Positions 1-8,867 of a DNA stretch of 64,000 nt are shown here, in pieces (positions within the stretch are counted from its first letter, which is position 1; the number at the start of each line of letters is the position of its first letter). The translations under genes were made by a program, and so were the position numbers. The notes beneath the pieces are model-generated. The model saw nothing but the letters and a program-made list of their open reading frames with translations, did not search any database and was not told the origin of the DNA. The DNA comes from Mangrovicoccus sp. HB161399 (lineage in GTDB: Bacteria > Pseudomonadota > Alphaproteobacteria > Rhodobacterales > Rhodobacteraceae): NCBI RefSeq assembly GCF_013184745.1, contig NZ_JAATVU010000006.1:1-64000 (forward strand), given 5' to 3'.

Positions 1-552
1 GGAGCGTTGAGCCCTTTTCCGGAAACCCGGTCCCGGGAGCCTGGCGCCCGGCAAGCCGCTCCGGCGCAACGATCCGGGCTCCGCATCCGGCCACCGGCCC
101 GGCTGCCGCGCCCGGCCATTGTTCCCGGGCCAATGGCGGACAGGGCCGCGCTCCCCGTCGAGCGCGCCGGTTCCCCGCCTTTCCATCCGGACCCGGATCA
201 GGCTGCGCGGCGGGCCGCGGCGGCGGCCGAGCGCGCGGAGCGTCCCGCCGCCCCGAAACCCGGCGGCGACCTGGCGCTTGAATCCGGTGCTGCGGCCTCG
301 GTGGCGTCCGGGCAGGGGCTTTCTTCCACTGGAAGCCCGCGGAGGGCCAATTCAACCCGGCCGCCTGGCCCGCCCGCTGCGGCGCAATCCAATGATCGGA
401 GCAGACGTGGCAAAGGTCATTTTCCCGTTTCCGGATCCGCATTTCTTGCATCAAACGTTCCGGGAGTTTTTGGGGGCATGTGACCGGAAAACGAGGGGAC
501 GCGATATATCCAGGTTCCGGCGCCGCGCGGCGCCGGGTTCAAGCCGCTCCGC
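1..552. other. Gene-free stretch at the left edge
   Basis: No convincing gene is seen. The open frames on both strands are low-complexity Ala/Pro/Arg/Gly readings of very GC-rich DNA with no recognisable motif, and none has a good ribosome binding site. The lower-GC patch at about 415-480 could be a promoter or leader, but no convincing -35/-10 pair was found. It lies beyond the 3' end of the minus-strand metallopeptidase gene. Confidence 0.5.
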
Positions 553-1485
553 TCAGCCGGCTCTTCGGTCGAGCCAGCCGAGCGCGAAGTCCAGCTTCTG
601 GCGCACCGCGGGCGAGATCACCATCGGATAGGGGTCGGGCTGGCCGAGCGCGCGGCACATGTGGTTCAGCCCGATCCCCGCCATCTGCGCCTGGTCCAGC
701 CGGTCCCCGCCATTCAGCGACAGGCCCAGCTCCTCGGCGCTCTGCGCGAGATCCTCCAGGTGCATCGCATGGGCGGCGGTCTCGGCCCAGTCCTCGTGCG
801 GATGCGCCGAGGCATAGGCGCTGATATGGGTCTCGGGCCAGCCCGGGCCGGGACCGCTGTCGTAATAGGCTTCCAGCGCGTCACCGTAATCGGCGCGCTC
901 GTCGCCCATCAGCTGGCGGAAGGCGGGCAGGAATCCGGGCTGCTCGCGGCCCAGCCGGTCATGCAGGAAATGCGCCACCTCGTGGCGGACATGCCCGATC
1001 ATCGAGCGGATCGGCTCGTCGAACTCCTGCTTGCGGCGGATCGCGGTGGCGGGGTCCGCCTCCATGATGTTGAGCGTGATCAGCCCGTCCGCATGGCCCA
1101 TCATCACCACCTGTCGGCGGCCCTCGATCTTCTCCGACATCAGGTGGAATTCGGGCAGCTCGGGCGCGTCCGAGACGAACCAGCCGAGCCGCATCAGCCC
1201 GTTGAAGACCCAGCGCTTGGCGGCCTCGGTCGCGGCATAGAGCTCCTGCGCGCCGGGAGCGGAGAGGTCGGGGACCACGGTCGTCGTGGCGCAGGACAGG
1301 CAGAGCGCGCCCTCTTCCGGCGCCGTCCAGGAGCAGCCGAGGCTGGCGCGGTTGGCGCAGAGCGGCCCTTGGGCTGGAACCAGGCCGCGGGCCCGCGCGT
1401 CGAAGGCGACGGCATGGCCATTGGCGCAGAAGCAGCTTTCCGGGAAGATCCGGATGCCGCAGTCGGGGCAGGGGAGGATGTCCAC
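553..1485 (-). CDS. Putative zinc-binding metallopeptidase with N-terminal zinc ribbon
   Basis: A cytoplasmic protein of about 310 residues. The N-terminus carries paired cysteines (CPDC near residue 6, CFC near 18, further Cys pairs near 43-65) typical of a zinc ribbon. The C-terminal part has the gluzincin motif HEVAH at residues 168-172, followed by FLHDRLG. This matches the family usually called putative zinc-binding metallopeptidase (Peptidase_Mx). No signal peptide is seen. The start is taken as GTG at 1485 because homology begins at the first Cys pair; the open frame runs further upstream but overlaps the preceding gene. It lies about 28 bases after the FNT gene and is probably cotranscribed with it. 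Its substrate is unknown. Confidence 0.75.
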   Translation of the reverse strand: MDILPCPDCGIRIFPESCFCANGHAVAFDARARGLVPAQGPLCANRASLGCSWTAPEEGALCLSCATTTVVPDLSAPGAQELYAATEAAKRWVFNGLMRLGWFVSDAPELPEFHLMSEKIEGRRQVVMMGHADGLITLNIMEADPATAIRRKQEFDEPIRSMIGHVRHEVAHFLHDRLGREQPGFLPAFRQLMGDERADYGDALEAYYDSGPGPGWPETHISAYASAHPHEDWAETAAHAMHLEDLAQSAEELGLSLNGGDRLDQAQMAGIGLNHMCRALGQPDPYPMVISPAVRQKLDFALGWLDRRAG

Positions 1486-1513
1486 TTGGAGGATCTTTCG
1501 TGCTTGGAATGTA

Positions 1514-2428
1514 TCAGGAACTGGCGGAGGGCTGGCGGCCGGACTTGACCTCGATCCGGACCTGCGCCCAGGCCAGCGCCGTGAAGACGAGCGTGCCGCC
1601 CAGGATGTTGCCGGCCAGCACCGGCAGCCACCAGGCGGCGAAGCCGTGCGCCACGCCGATGCCGCCGTCGAGCGCCACCATGGCCAGCTCCACCGAGCCG
1701 GCGATGACATGGGTGAAATCGCCCATGGCGATCATCCAGGTCATGGCGCCGATAACGAAGAACGCGCTGGCCTGCGCCTGCGGCAGCAGCCAGACCAGCG
1801 CCGCGATCAGCACGCCGGCCGGGATGCCCTTCAGGAAGGCCTCCATCGGCGCCAGCTCCACCGCATGCAGCGAGACGGCCATCGCCGCCTCGCGGATGTC
1901 CGGCGGCAGGACATGGTCCAGCGACAGGAACCAGCCCGCCACGAAGGCGCCCGCCACGTTCGAGGCCAGAACGATCGCCCAGAGCCTGAGCACGCAGCCG
2001 AGGCAGGACAGGCAGGGGCGGGCGAGAAAGGGCAGCACGGTGGTGATGGTGTTCTCGGTGAAAAGCTGCATCCGGCCGAGGATCACGATCAGGAAGCCGA
2101 GCGAATAGCCCATGTTCTCGATGATCGCCCGCCAGGGCGCATCGGGCAGGGCGGAGCGCAGCGCGGCCTCGGCGAGGACCGAGGCGGAGATCAGGATCCC
2201 CGCGGCGCAGCCCGACCAGATCAGCGCGCTGGCGCTGCGGTTCAGCTCTTCCTCGCCGTCGCGGCGCACGACCTCGTAGATCAGGCGGGGCGACAGGCTG
2301 GAGGCCTCTGAGACGCTTTCCTCCTCTTCCGAGGTGGGCAAGGCGCCATGGTCCTCCATGGCGGCGGTCTGGCGCAGGACCGGCTTCACCCTGTCGGGGC
2401 TGGCGTCGGAAGGGGCGTGTCGTGTCAT
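1514..2428 (-). CDS. Formate/nitrite transporter (FNT) family channel, YfdC-like
   Basis: An inner-membrane protein of 304 residues. After a hydrophilic acidic N-terminus of about 65 residues there are about six hydrophobic segments. The stretch IENMGYSLGFLIVILGRMQLFTENTI and the later pattern of GDFTH and GIGVAHGFAAWWLPVLAGN are characteristic of FNT pentameric channels of the YfdC branch. These conduct small monovalent anions such as formate or nitrite, but the YfdC branch has no firm substrate. It is the first gene of a two-gene minus-strand unit with the metallopeptidase and faces the AI-2E permease gene divergently. The start could be one of several upstream codons because the N-terminus is poorly conserved. 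Confidence 0.82.
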   Translation of the reverse strand: MTRHAPSDASPDRVKPVLRQTAAMEDHGALPTSEEEESVSEASSLSPRLIYEVVRRDGEEELNRSASALIWSGCAAGILISASVLAEAALRSALPDAPWRAIIENMGYSLGFLIVILGRMQLFTENTITTVLPFLARPCLSCLGCVLRLWAIVLASNVAGAFVAGWFLSLDHVLPPDIREAAMAVSLHAVELAPMEAFLKGIPAGVLIAALVWLLPQAQASAFFVIGAMTWMIAMGDFTHVIAGSVELAMVALDGGIGVAHGFAAWWLPVLAGNILGGTLVFTALAWAQVRIEVKSGRQPSASS

Positions 2429-2620
2429 GGATGCTCGTCAGGATGCTGTGTCGCCGGATGAACGCCTCCCGTGGCGGGATTGTTCCGCGACATATCCCGT
2501 TCCGCGGGAACCTGCCGCGCCGGACGCGCGTTGCCGGGCCGGAGCCACAGAGGAGAAGCCCCGCATGTCCGCGACCGCCAGGCCCGCCGCGCCGTTCCAG
2601 ATGACGCGGAGGCTCAGCCC

Positions 2621-3733
2621 GTGACTCTGCCCCGCAACGCGCTCACCATCGCCGCCGTGATCATCGCCTCGCTGGTCGTCCTGAAGCTGACCAAGGCGAT
2701 TTCCGCCCCGACAGTCCTGGCGCTGACGCTCGGGGTCATCGTCTCGCCGCTCGTGGATTTCGCCGCGCGCAACCGCATCCCCTCAGCCGCCGTGGCGCTG
2801 GCCATCACCTTCGGCACCTGCATGGCGGTCTTCGGCACCGTGCTGGTGCTCGCCCCGGCGATCGAGGACGCGGTGCGCGAGATCCCGGAGGTGGTCGATG
2901 AGGCCAAGGAGACGCTGGAGGGGCTGGTCTCGATCGGCCAGAACCTGCAGGAGATGTCGAAGGAGGTGAACGAGGCCATCGCCGCCGACGACAAGGCGAC
3001 CAGCGTGCCCGCCCCGCCGCCGGATCCCGAGCAGCAGGCCGAGCTGTTCTCCTTCTGGGATGCCGTGCTCTTCGCGCCGCAGATCGCCGCCCAGGCGCTG
3101 GTCTTCCTCGCGACGCTGTTCTTCTTCATCCTGACGCGTCGGCAGATCTACGACTGGCTGGGCGACACCTTCCCGTCGAGCCGCGAGGACCTGAAGACCA
3201 AGGACCTGCTCTACTGGGCGGATACGTCGGTCTCGCGCTACTTCGTCACCATCACCGGCATCAACGCGGTGCTGGGCTGCTGCGTCGGGCTGGGCCTGTG
3301 GGCGCTCGGCGTGTCCTCGGCGCCGACCTGGGGGATGCTGGCCTTCCTGCTGAACTATCTGCTCTATCTCGGCCCGGTGCTGTTCGCCGCGTCTCTGCTG
3401 GTGGCAGGGTTCATCACCTTCGACGGCATCCTCAGCTACGCGCCGATGGCGATGTACGTGGCGATGAACTTCACCGAGGGCTATTTCGTGACGCCCTCGC
3501 TGATCGGCCAGCGGCTGATGCTGAACCCGCTGCTGATCTTCACCACGCTGACCGTCTGGCTCTGGCTCTGGGGACCGGTCGGCGGCATCGTCGCGCTGCC
3601 GGTCCTTGTCTGGGTGCTGGCGGTGTCGGGCCAGCTGAAGATCACCGAGAGCCCGCGCAAGATCCGGCTGAGGCGCCGCCGCGCGCAGGGCAAGCCGGAC
3701 TACCACCCGGTCAGCAGCAAGCTGCCCTCCTGA
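2621..3733 (+). CDS. AI-2E family transporter (PerM/TqsA-like permease)
   Basis: An inner-membrane protein of about 370 residues with hydrophobic segments at the N-terminus, a soluble helical insert at about residues 80-145, and a block of membrane segments in the C-terminal half. The layout and the C-terminal motif NFTEGYFVTPSLIGQRL followed by LNPLLIF are diagnostic of the AI-2E/PerM family. Some members export autoinducer-2 or act as Na+/H+ antiporters; the substrate here is unknown. GTG at 2621 is chosen because it has a GCGGAGG ribosome site 8 bases upstream; the ATG at 2601 is out of frame. It is monocistronic and convergent with the next gene. Confidence 0.85.
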   Translation: MTLPRNALTIAAVIIASLVVLKLTKAISAPTVLALTLGVIVSPLVDFAARNRIPSAAVALAITFGTCMAVFGTVLVLAPAIEDAVREIPEVVDEAKETLEGLVSIGQNLQEMSKEVNEAIAADDKATSVPAPPPDPEQQAELFSFWDAVLFAPQIAAQALVFLATLFFFILTRRQIYDWLGDTFPSSREDLKTKDLLYWADTSVSRYFVTITGINAVLGCCVGLGLWALGVSSAPTWGMLAFLLNYLLYLGPVLFAASLLVAGFITFDGILSYAPMAMYVAMNFTEGYFVTPSLIGQRLMLNPLLIFTTLTVWLWLWGPVGGIVALPVLVWVLAVSGQLKITESPRKIRLRRRRAQGKPDYHPVSSKLPS

Positions 3734-3817
3734 CGGCCGGGGATCCCGGCGGGCCCCCGCCGGCGCTTCTCCGGTGCCGCAAGCTGCCGGAGTCCGCGGC
3801 GGCCCGCCGCGCCGGAC

Positions 3818-4645
3818 CTAGCCCAGTTCCATCGTCGCGATGCCGAAAAGCTCCGGCCCGGTTTCCGGGGCGGGGCCGCGATACATCCGCGCCGTCGCGA
3901 AGGTCATATCGAACCCGGCCGCGGCGAGCCGAGCGGCCAGTCCCGCCTGCGCTTCGGGCAGGTCGACGATGATCCGCCCGGCATCGAGCGAGGCGGCCGC
4001 CCCCGCGATCAGGGCCCAGGCGGCGTCTTCGTCCGGCGCGATGACCGGGCCGATCTTGCAGGCGCCGTCGCGGCAGAGGCGCGCCGTGGCGAAGCCGGCG
4101 ATCCGGCCGTCCCGTTCCAGCACCGTCGTGCGGCGGCTCGCGGCCTGCATCAGCCAGGCGCCGAGGAAGCGCGGCCGGCCGACGCCGTTGGCCGCCAGGT
4201 CGAGCGCGGCCAGCTGCGGGAGGTCGCTGCCCGCGGCTGGGCGCAGGCCGCCGATCTCGCCGATCGGCGCGGGGCCCTCGTGGCGCAGGGTCGCGCCGGT
4301 CCGCACGAAGCCCGAGCGGGCGTAGTTCGCCTCCTGCGCGGCCACCCCGTCCAGCCCGACGGTGCGGCTGCCGGCATGGGCCAGCGCATGGCTCCACAGC
4401 GCGAAGCCCAGCCCGCGGCCGCGGAACTCCGGCAGGCAGAGATAGAGGCCGAGAAAGGAGTAGCTGTCGGAGTGGTTCACCACCGAGATAGCGGCGACCG
4501 GACGGCCCTCCGCCTCGGCGACGAAAAAGCCGCCGGGATCGGCGGCCCGGAAGGCCGCGGCATCCTCGGTGCCCGGGTTCCAGCCTTCGGCGGCCGCCCA
4601 GTCCATGGCCAGGGCGACCTCTTCCGCCGTTGCCGTCCGCATCAT
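3818..4645 (-). CDS. GNAT family N-acetyltransferase with C-terminal second domain
   Basis: A protein of 275 residues. The N-terminal half is a GNAT fold with the acetyl-CoA loop FRGRGLGFALW, preceded by a beta strand (SFLGLYLCLPE). The C-terminal half is a second GNAT-like domain (YitH/HolE or Acetyltransf_18 type) seen in two-domain acetyltransferases. The substrate is not predictable. Its start overlaps the stop of the GntR gene by four bases (4642-4645), so the regulator and this enzyme are translationally coupled. A paralogue with the same two-domain plan lies at 13279-14067. Confidence is high for the family, low for function. Confidence 0.8.
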   Translation of the reverse strand: MMRTATAEEVALAMDWAAAEGWNPGTEDAAAFRAADPGGFFVAEAEGRPVAAISVVNHSDSYSFLGLYLCLPEFRGRGLGFALWSHALAHAGSRTVGLDGVAAQEANYARSGFVRTGATLRHEGPAPIGEIGGLRPAAGSDLPQLAALDLAANGVGRPRFLGAWLMQAASRRTTVLERDGRIAGFATARLCRDGACKIGPVIAPDEDAAWALIAGAAASLDAGRIIVDLPEAQAGLAARLAAAGFDMTFATARMYRGPAPETGPELFGIATMELG

Positions 4646-5319
4646 CCGTTCAGCGCCTCCTTGAGCGACTTGGGCTGGGGCGGGGCGTCCCGCAGGTCCA
4701 GCGACGTGTAGAGATCGAGCAGGTGGCTCTTCATCAGGGCCTCTGCCTCGTCGGCATCGCCGGATTCCAGTGCGCGGATCAGCGCGTCATGGGCATGGCT
4801 CTCGCAGATCGCGGCGCGGCGCTCCCAGTAGAGCGCGATGATCAGCGAGGAGCGCGACACCAGCTGCGCGATGAACTCGGCGATGGTCTCCTGCTTGGCG
4901 ATCCGGGCGATCTCGTTGTGGAAGGTCCCGGACAGGTGCAGCGCGCGGCCGTCGTCGCCCGCGGCCAGCGCCTCGTGCTCGGCGGCGACATGCGCCCGCA
5001 GCGAGGCGATCTCGGCCTTGCCCGCGCGCTTCGCGGCCGAGCGCGCGGTGGTCGGCTCCAGCAGGCTGCGCGCCTCGAAGACCTCGCGCGCCTCGCGCAC
5101 GCTGGGCTTCGCGACGAAGGCGCCGCGGTTGCGCTTGAGTTCCACCAGATGCTGGTGGGCGAGCTGCTGCAGCCCGGCGCGCACCACCGTGCGGCTGACC
5201 CCGAAGATGTCGCCGACCTCGTCCTCGTTGAGCTTGGTGCCCGGCGCGAGCCGGTGCTCGTGGATCGCCACTGCGAGCTTCGCGGCCACTTCGTCGCTGC
5301 CGGTCACCTGCCTTGCCAC
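4642..5319 (-). CDS. GntR family transcriptional regulator, FadR/FCD subfamily
   Basis: About 225 residues from a GTG start at 5319, preceded by GAGGGAAAGGGAC; the open frame extends to 5463 but that extension looks non-coding and would be unusually long. The N-terminal winged helix reads AIHEHRLAPGTKLNEDEV, then GVSRTVVRAGLQQLAHQ. The all-helical FCD effector domain occupies the rest, with the usual helix FHNEIARIA. FCD regulators usually bind a small organic acid, often metal-assisted. It is divergent from the ABC importer operon at 5571, which it probably controls through the inverted repeat at 5387-5423. Confidence 0.87.
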   Translation of the reverse strand: MARQVTGSDEVAAKLAVAIHEHRLAPGTKLNEDEVGDIFGVSRTVVRAGLQQLAHQHLVELKRNRGAFVAKPSVREAREVFEARSLLEPTTARSAAKRAGKAEIASLRAHVAAEHEALAAGDDGRALHLSGTFHNEIARIAKQETIAEFIAQLVSRSSLIIALYWERRAAICESHAHDALIRALESGDADEAEALMKSHLLDLYTSLDLRDAPPQPKSLKEALNG

Positions 5320-5386
5320 TGGCCTGTCCCTTTCCCTCGTTTCGGATAAACACTGTTCCCGGGGCGGGCCGAGGACAAGCCTGCCG

Positions 5387-5423
5387 GTTTCGATACAGGG
5401 CGCTTCCCGATTGTATACGAAAC
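5387..5423. promoter_or_regulatory. Inverted repeat, candidate operator for the FCD-type GntR regulator
   Basis: GTTTCGATACA at 5387-5397 is mirrored by TGTATACGAAAC at 5412-5423, a near-perfect inverted repeat with a one-base insertion and a 14-base centre. It lies in the divergent space between the regulator (start 5319) and the ABC operon (start 5571). GTATAC-type cores fit FCD GntR sites. Autoregulation and control of the importer are inferred. Confidence 0.5.
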
Positions 5424-5570
5424 ATGTCCAAATCGTAGGCGCCTTGCCTTCCGGAACGTCCAAAGCTTGGGCGAAACCGATGCCGTCTGGCGCCGGGGCC
5501 GGAAAAGGCTTCGTTTTGGCGCGCGGATCGTGTCGCGTAGCGCCAGACGCGGCAGACAGGGGATGGCGGC

Positions 5571-6542
5571 ATGCGCTCGGGGCAAGATCTGGAACTGGTG
5601 CACGTGACGAAGCGCTACGGCGGCACGGTGGCGGTGCGCGACGTGAACCATGTCTTCGCCAACGGCACCTATGTCTGCCTGCTCGGCCCCTCCGGCTGCG
5701 GGAAATCGACCACGCTGCGGATGATTGCCGGGCACGAGAGCATCTCGGAAGGCTCGATCGTCCTTGACGGGCATGACGTGTCGCAGCTGGCGCCCGCCAA
5801 GCGCGGCACCGCGATGATGTTCCAGAGCTACGCGCTGTTCCCGCATCTGAGCGTGCGCGACAACGTCGCCTTCTCGCTGCGGATGAAGGGCATCGACAAG
5901 GCCGCCCGCCACAGGGCGGCGGACGAGATGCTGGCGCTTGTGGACATGACCCACCTGGCAGAACGGCTGCCCGCGCAGCTTTCGGGCGGCCAGCAGCAGC
6001 GCGTGGCGCTGGCCCGCGCGCTGGTGACCAAGCCGCGGGTGCTGCTGCTTGACGAGCCGCTCTCGGCGCTCGACCCGTTCCTGCGCATCCGCGTGCGCGC
6101 CGAGCTGAAGCGGCTGCAGCGCGAGCTGGGCATCACCTTCATCCATGTCACCCATGGCCAGGACGAGGCGCTGGCGCTGGCCGACGAGATCGTGGTGATG
6201 AACAACGCGGTGATCGAGCAGGCCGGCAATGCCCGCGACGTGTTCTCCGCGCCCAAGACCGAATTCGTGGCCCGCTTCATGGGCGGCCACAACGTGATGA
6301 CCGTCGACGGCGCGCGCTATGCGCTGCGCGCCGACGAGGTCGTGCTGGGCGAGACCGGCGCGGCGGCGACCGTGCGCACGGTCGAGTACCAGGGCGCCCA
6401 TGTCGCGGTCACCGCGATGATGGGCGCGGAGGAAGTTCTGGCGCTGGTGCCGGAGGGACGCTTCTTCGAGAACCCCAAGACCCCGGGGGACGCGGTGGGG
6501 CTGAGCTGGGATCCCTCCCGGCTGCACCTTCTCACCGCCTGA
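5571..6542 (+). CDS. ABC transporter ATP-binding protein, PotA-like
   Basis: A 323-residue cytoplasmic ATPase. Walker A is GPSGCGKST (39-47), the Q-loop is near residue 85 (MFQSYALFP), the signature is LSGGQQQR (137-144), Walker B is VLLLDEP (157-163), and the switch His is in VTHGQDEA. The C-terminal 80 residues form the TOBE domain typical of polyamine/iron-type importers. It heads an operon ATPase, binding protein, permease, permease, racemase. The PotABCD-like set usually imports polyamines or other small organic solutes; the racemase at the end hints at amino-acid-like or hydantoin-like substrates. Confidence 0.92.
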   Translation: MRSGQDLELVHVTKRYGGTVAVRDVNHVFANGTYVCLLGPSGCGKSTTLRMIAGHESISEGSIVLDGHDVSQLAPAKRGTAMMFQSYALFPHLSVRDNVAFSLRMKGIDKAARHRAADEMLALVDMTHLAERLPAQLSGGQQQRVALARALVTKPRVLLLDEPLSALDPFLRIRVRAELKRLQRELGITFIHVTHGQDEALALADEIVVMNNAVIEQAGNARDVFSAPKTEFVARFMGGHNVMTVDGARYALRADEVVLGETGAAATVRTVEYQGAHVAVTAMMGAEEVLALVPEGRFFENPKTPGDAVGLSWDPSRLHLLTA

Positions 6543-6580
6543 TCCCCGGCAAGCAGAATCCAACAGGAGAGAGAGTCATC

Positions 6581-7843
6581 ATGGCGAAAGTCGGCTATAC
6601 CCGCCGTTCCATCCTCAAGACCGGCGCCGCCGCCGCGGCCGCGTCGCTGGCCGCGCCGATGGTCTGGTCGCAGGAATCCAAGAACATCGTCCTGCGCCAG
6701 TTCGGCACCGGCGTGTCGAACCTCAACGACGTGGCGCAGAAGGTGAAGGAAGACCTCGGCTTCACGCTGGAGATGACCGCGCTCGATTCCGACGCCGTCA
6801 CCCAGCGCGCCGCCACCCAGCCGGGCAGCTTCGACATCGCCGACATCGAGTACTGGATCTGCAAGAAGGTCTGGCCGACCGGCAACCTGCAGGCGATGGA
6901 CGTCTCGAAGATCGCCAATTACGACAAGATCGTCGGCATCTTCAAGGACGGCAAGCTAACCCCTGAATCGACCATCGCCCAGGGCACCGCGCCGCATACC
7001 GTGGGCTTCGTCGAGGGCCAGGGCTCGACCACCTTCGCGGACGAGCAGACAAACTGGATGACGCTGATCCCGACGATCTACAACGCCGACACGCTGGGCA
7101 TCCGCCCCGACCTGATCGGCCGCCCGATCGAGAGCTGGACCGAACTGCTGAACCCCGAATTCAAGGGCAAGGCCTCGATTCTCGACATTTCCTCGATCGG
7201 CATCATGGACATGGCCATGGTCTGCGAGGCGATGGGCGAGGTCCAGTACGGCGACAAGGGCAACATGACCCGCGAGGAGATCGACAAGACCATCGCGATC
7301 TTCACCGAGGCCAAGCAGAACGGCCAGTTCCGCGCCTTCTGGAAGACCTTCGACGAGAGCGTCAACCTGATGGCCTCGGGCGAGGTGGTGATCCAGTCGA
7401 TGTGGTCGCCGGCGATCACCGCGGTGAAGTCGCGCGGCATTCCGTGCGTCTACCAGCCGCTGAAGGAAGGCTACCGCAGCTGGGGCGGCGGCATCGGCCT
7501 GTCGTCCTCGCTGTCGGGCATGGAGCTGGACGCGGCCTATGAATACATCAACTGGTACCTCTCCGGCTGGGTCGGCGGCTACCTGATGCGCCAGGGCTAC
7601 TACTCGGCGGTTCCGGAAACCTCCAAGGAGTTCATGACCGAGAACGAGTGGGGCTACTGGTTCGAGGGCAAGGAAGCCACCGACGTGATCACCTCGCCGA
7701 CCGGCGACACGCTGGCCCAGGCCGGCGAAGTGCGCGACGGCGGCAGCTTCTACGAGCGGATGGGCCATGTGGCCTGCTGGAACTCCGTCATGGACGAGAA
7801 CCAGTACATGGTCCGCAAGTGGAACGAGTTCATCGCCAGCTGA
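6581..7843 (+). CDS. Periplasmic extracellular solute-binding protein, PotD/PotF-like, Tat-exported
   Basis: A 420-residue binding protein starting 38 bases after the ATPase gene with a strong AGGAGAGAGAG ribosome site. The N-terminus carries a twin-arginine signal (TRRSILKTG, arginines 8-9) followed by an Ala-rich hydrophobic stretch ending near MVWSQ, so export in folded form by Tat is likely. The body resembles spermidine/putrescine-type binding proteins (type 2 periplasmic fold). It delivers its ligand to the two downstream permeases. The ligand is not known. Confidence 0.9.
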   Translation: MAKVGYTRRSILKTGAAAAAASLAAPMVWSQESKNIVLRQFGTGVSNLNDVAQKVKEDLGFTLEMTALDSDAVTQRAATQPGSFDIADIEYWICKKVWPTGNLQAMDVSKIANYDKIVGIFKDGKLTPESTIAQGTAPHTVGFVEGQGSTTFADEQTNWMTLIPTIYNADTLGIRPDLIGRPIESWTELLNPEFKGKASILDISSIGIMDMAMVCEAMGEVQYGDKGNMTREEIDKTIAIFTEAKQNGQFRAFWKTFDESVNLMASGEVVIQSMWSPAITAVKSRGIPCVYQPLKEGYRSWGGGIGLSSSLSGMELDAAYEYINWYLSGWVGGYLMRQGYYSAVPETSKEFMTENEWGYWFEGKEATDVITSPTGDTLAQAGEVRDGGSFYERMGHVACWNSVMDENQYMVRKWNEFIAS

Positions 7844-7931
7844 TCCGCGCGTCCGGACGCGATCCAGCGGACGCCCGCGCTGCGGGCGGCACCATGCCCC
7901 CGCCCGCAGCCTCCGGCAGCGGGCGGGTCTC

Positions 7932-7949
7932 GGGGGCCGCGCGGCCCCC
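7932..7949 (+). terminator. GC-rich stem-loop between binding protein and permease genes
   Basis: A perfect palindrome GGGGGCC-GCGC-GGCCCCC sits in the 160-base gap between the binding-protein stop and the permease start, followed by further G/C hairpins (about 7952-7980). There is no T-run, so it is more likely an mRNA-stabilising or attenuating hairpin that keeps binding-protein message in excess than a full terminator. Confidence 0.45.
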
Positions 7950-8003
7950 TCGGGCGCCCTTGCGGGCGCGCGCCCCAACCACGCCGAAGCCGCGGGAGAC
8001 CCG

Positions 8004-8864
8004 ATGCAGATCCTGAAGAACCGCCATGTCACGGGCTGGCTGCAGGCCGCGCCGCTGACGCTGATCCTGCTGGGATTCCTCGTCCTGCCGATCATAACGA
8101 TCGTGATCGTCAGCTTCTGGCGGGCGACCGAATTCTCGATCATCCCGGCCTTCTCCTTCGAGAACTACGAGTTCCTGTTCGGCTCGGCGGTGACCTGGAA
8201 GGTGTTCATGGCGACCTTCCGCTATGCCTTCATCACCTGGGTCTTCACCCTGTCGATCGGCTTCACCGTCGCCTATTACCTGGCCTTCCACATCCGGTCC
8301 CAGCCGGTGCAGATCGCGCTGTTCCTGCTGTGCACCATCCCGTTCTGGACCTCGAACATCATCCGGATGATCTCGTGGATCCCGTTCCTCGGCCGCAACG
8401 GCATCGCCAACCAGACGCTGATCAGCTGGGGGGTGGTCGACCAGCCGGTGGAATGGCTGCTCTATTCAGATTTCTCGGTGATCCTGGCCTTCGTGCATCT
8501 CTACACGCTGTTCATGGTGGTGCCGATCTTCAACACGATGATGCGCATCGACCGCTCGCTGATCGAGGCTGCCTACGACAACGGCGCCAGCGGATGGCAG
8601 ACCCTGGTCCATGTCATCCTGCCGCTGTGCAAGCCCGGCATCATGATCGGCACGATCTTCGTGGTCACGCTGGTGATGGGCGACTTCATCACCGTGCGCT
8701 TCATGTCCGGATCGCAGCGCGCAAATGTCGGCCGTCTGATCTCCAACGACATCTCGCTGCTGCAATATCCCTCGGCCGCGGCCACGGCGGTGGTGCTTCT
8801 GTGCACGGTGCTGATCACCATCGCGATCCTGCTGCGCTTCGTCGACATCCGCAAGGAGCTGTGA
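8004..8864 (+). CDS. ABC transporter permease, PotB-like
   Basis: A 286-residue inner-membrane protein with about six transmembrane segments starting near residue 10. The EAA loop appears as EAAYDNGASGWQTLVHVILPLCKPGI, the contact site for the ATPase. ATG at 8004 is the start, since the longer open frame upstream runs through the hairpin region and is not protein-like. It is the first of two permeases of the PotABCD-like importer; the next gene starts 3 bases after its stop. Confidence 0.9.
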   Translation: MQILKNRHVTGWLQAAPLTLILLGFLVLPIITIVIVSFWRATEFSIIPAFSFENYEFLFGSAVTWKVFMATFRYAFITWVFTLSIGFTVAYYLAFHIRSQPVQIALFLLCTIPFWTSNIIRMISWIPFLGRNGIANQTLISWGVVDQPVEWLLYSDFSVILAFVHLYTLFMVVPIFNTMMRIDRSLIEAAYDNGASGWQTLVHVILPLCKPGIMIGTIFVVTLVMGDFITVRFMSGSQRANVGRLISNDISLLQYPSAAATAVVLLCTVLITIAILLRFVDIRKEL

Positions 8865-8867
8865 GAA

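Noticed and set aside
2471-2620. N-terminal extension of the AI-2E permease
   Set aside because: Arg/Ala-rich, not hydrophobic, overlaps the divergent control region; GTG 2621 has the ribosome site.
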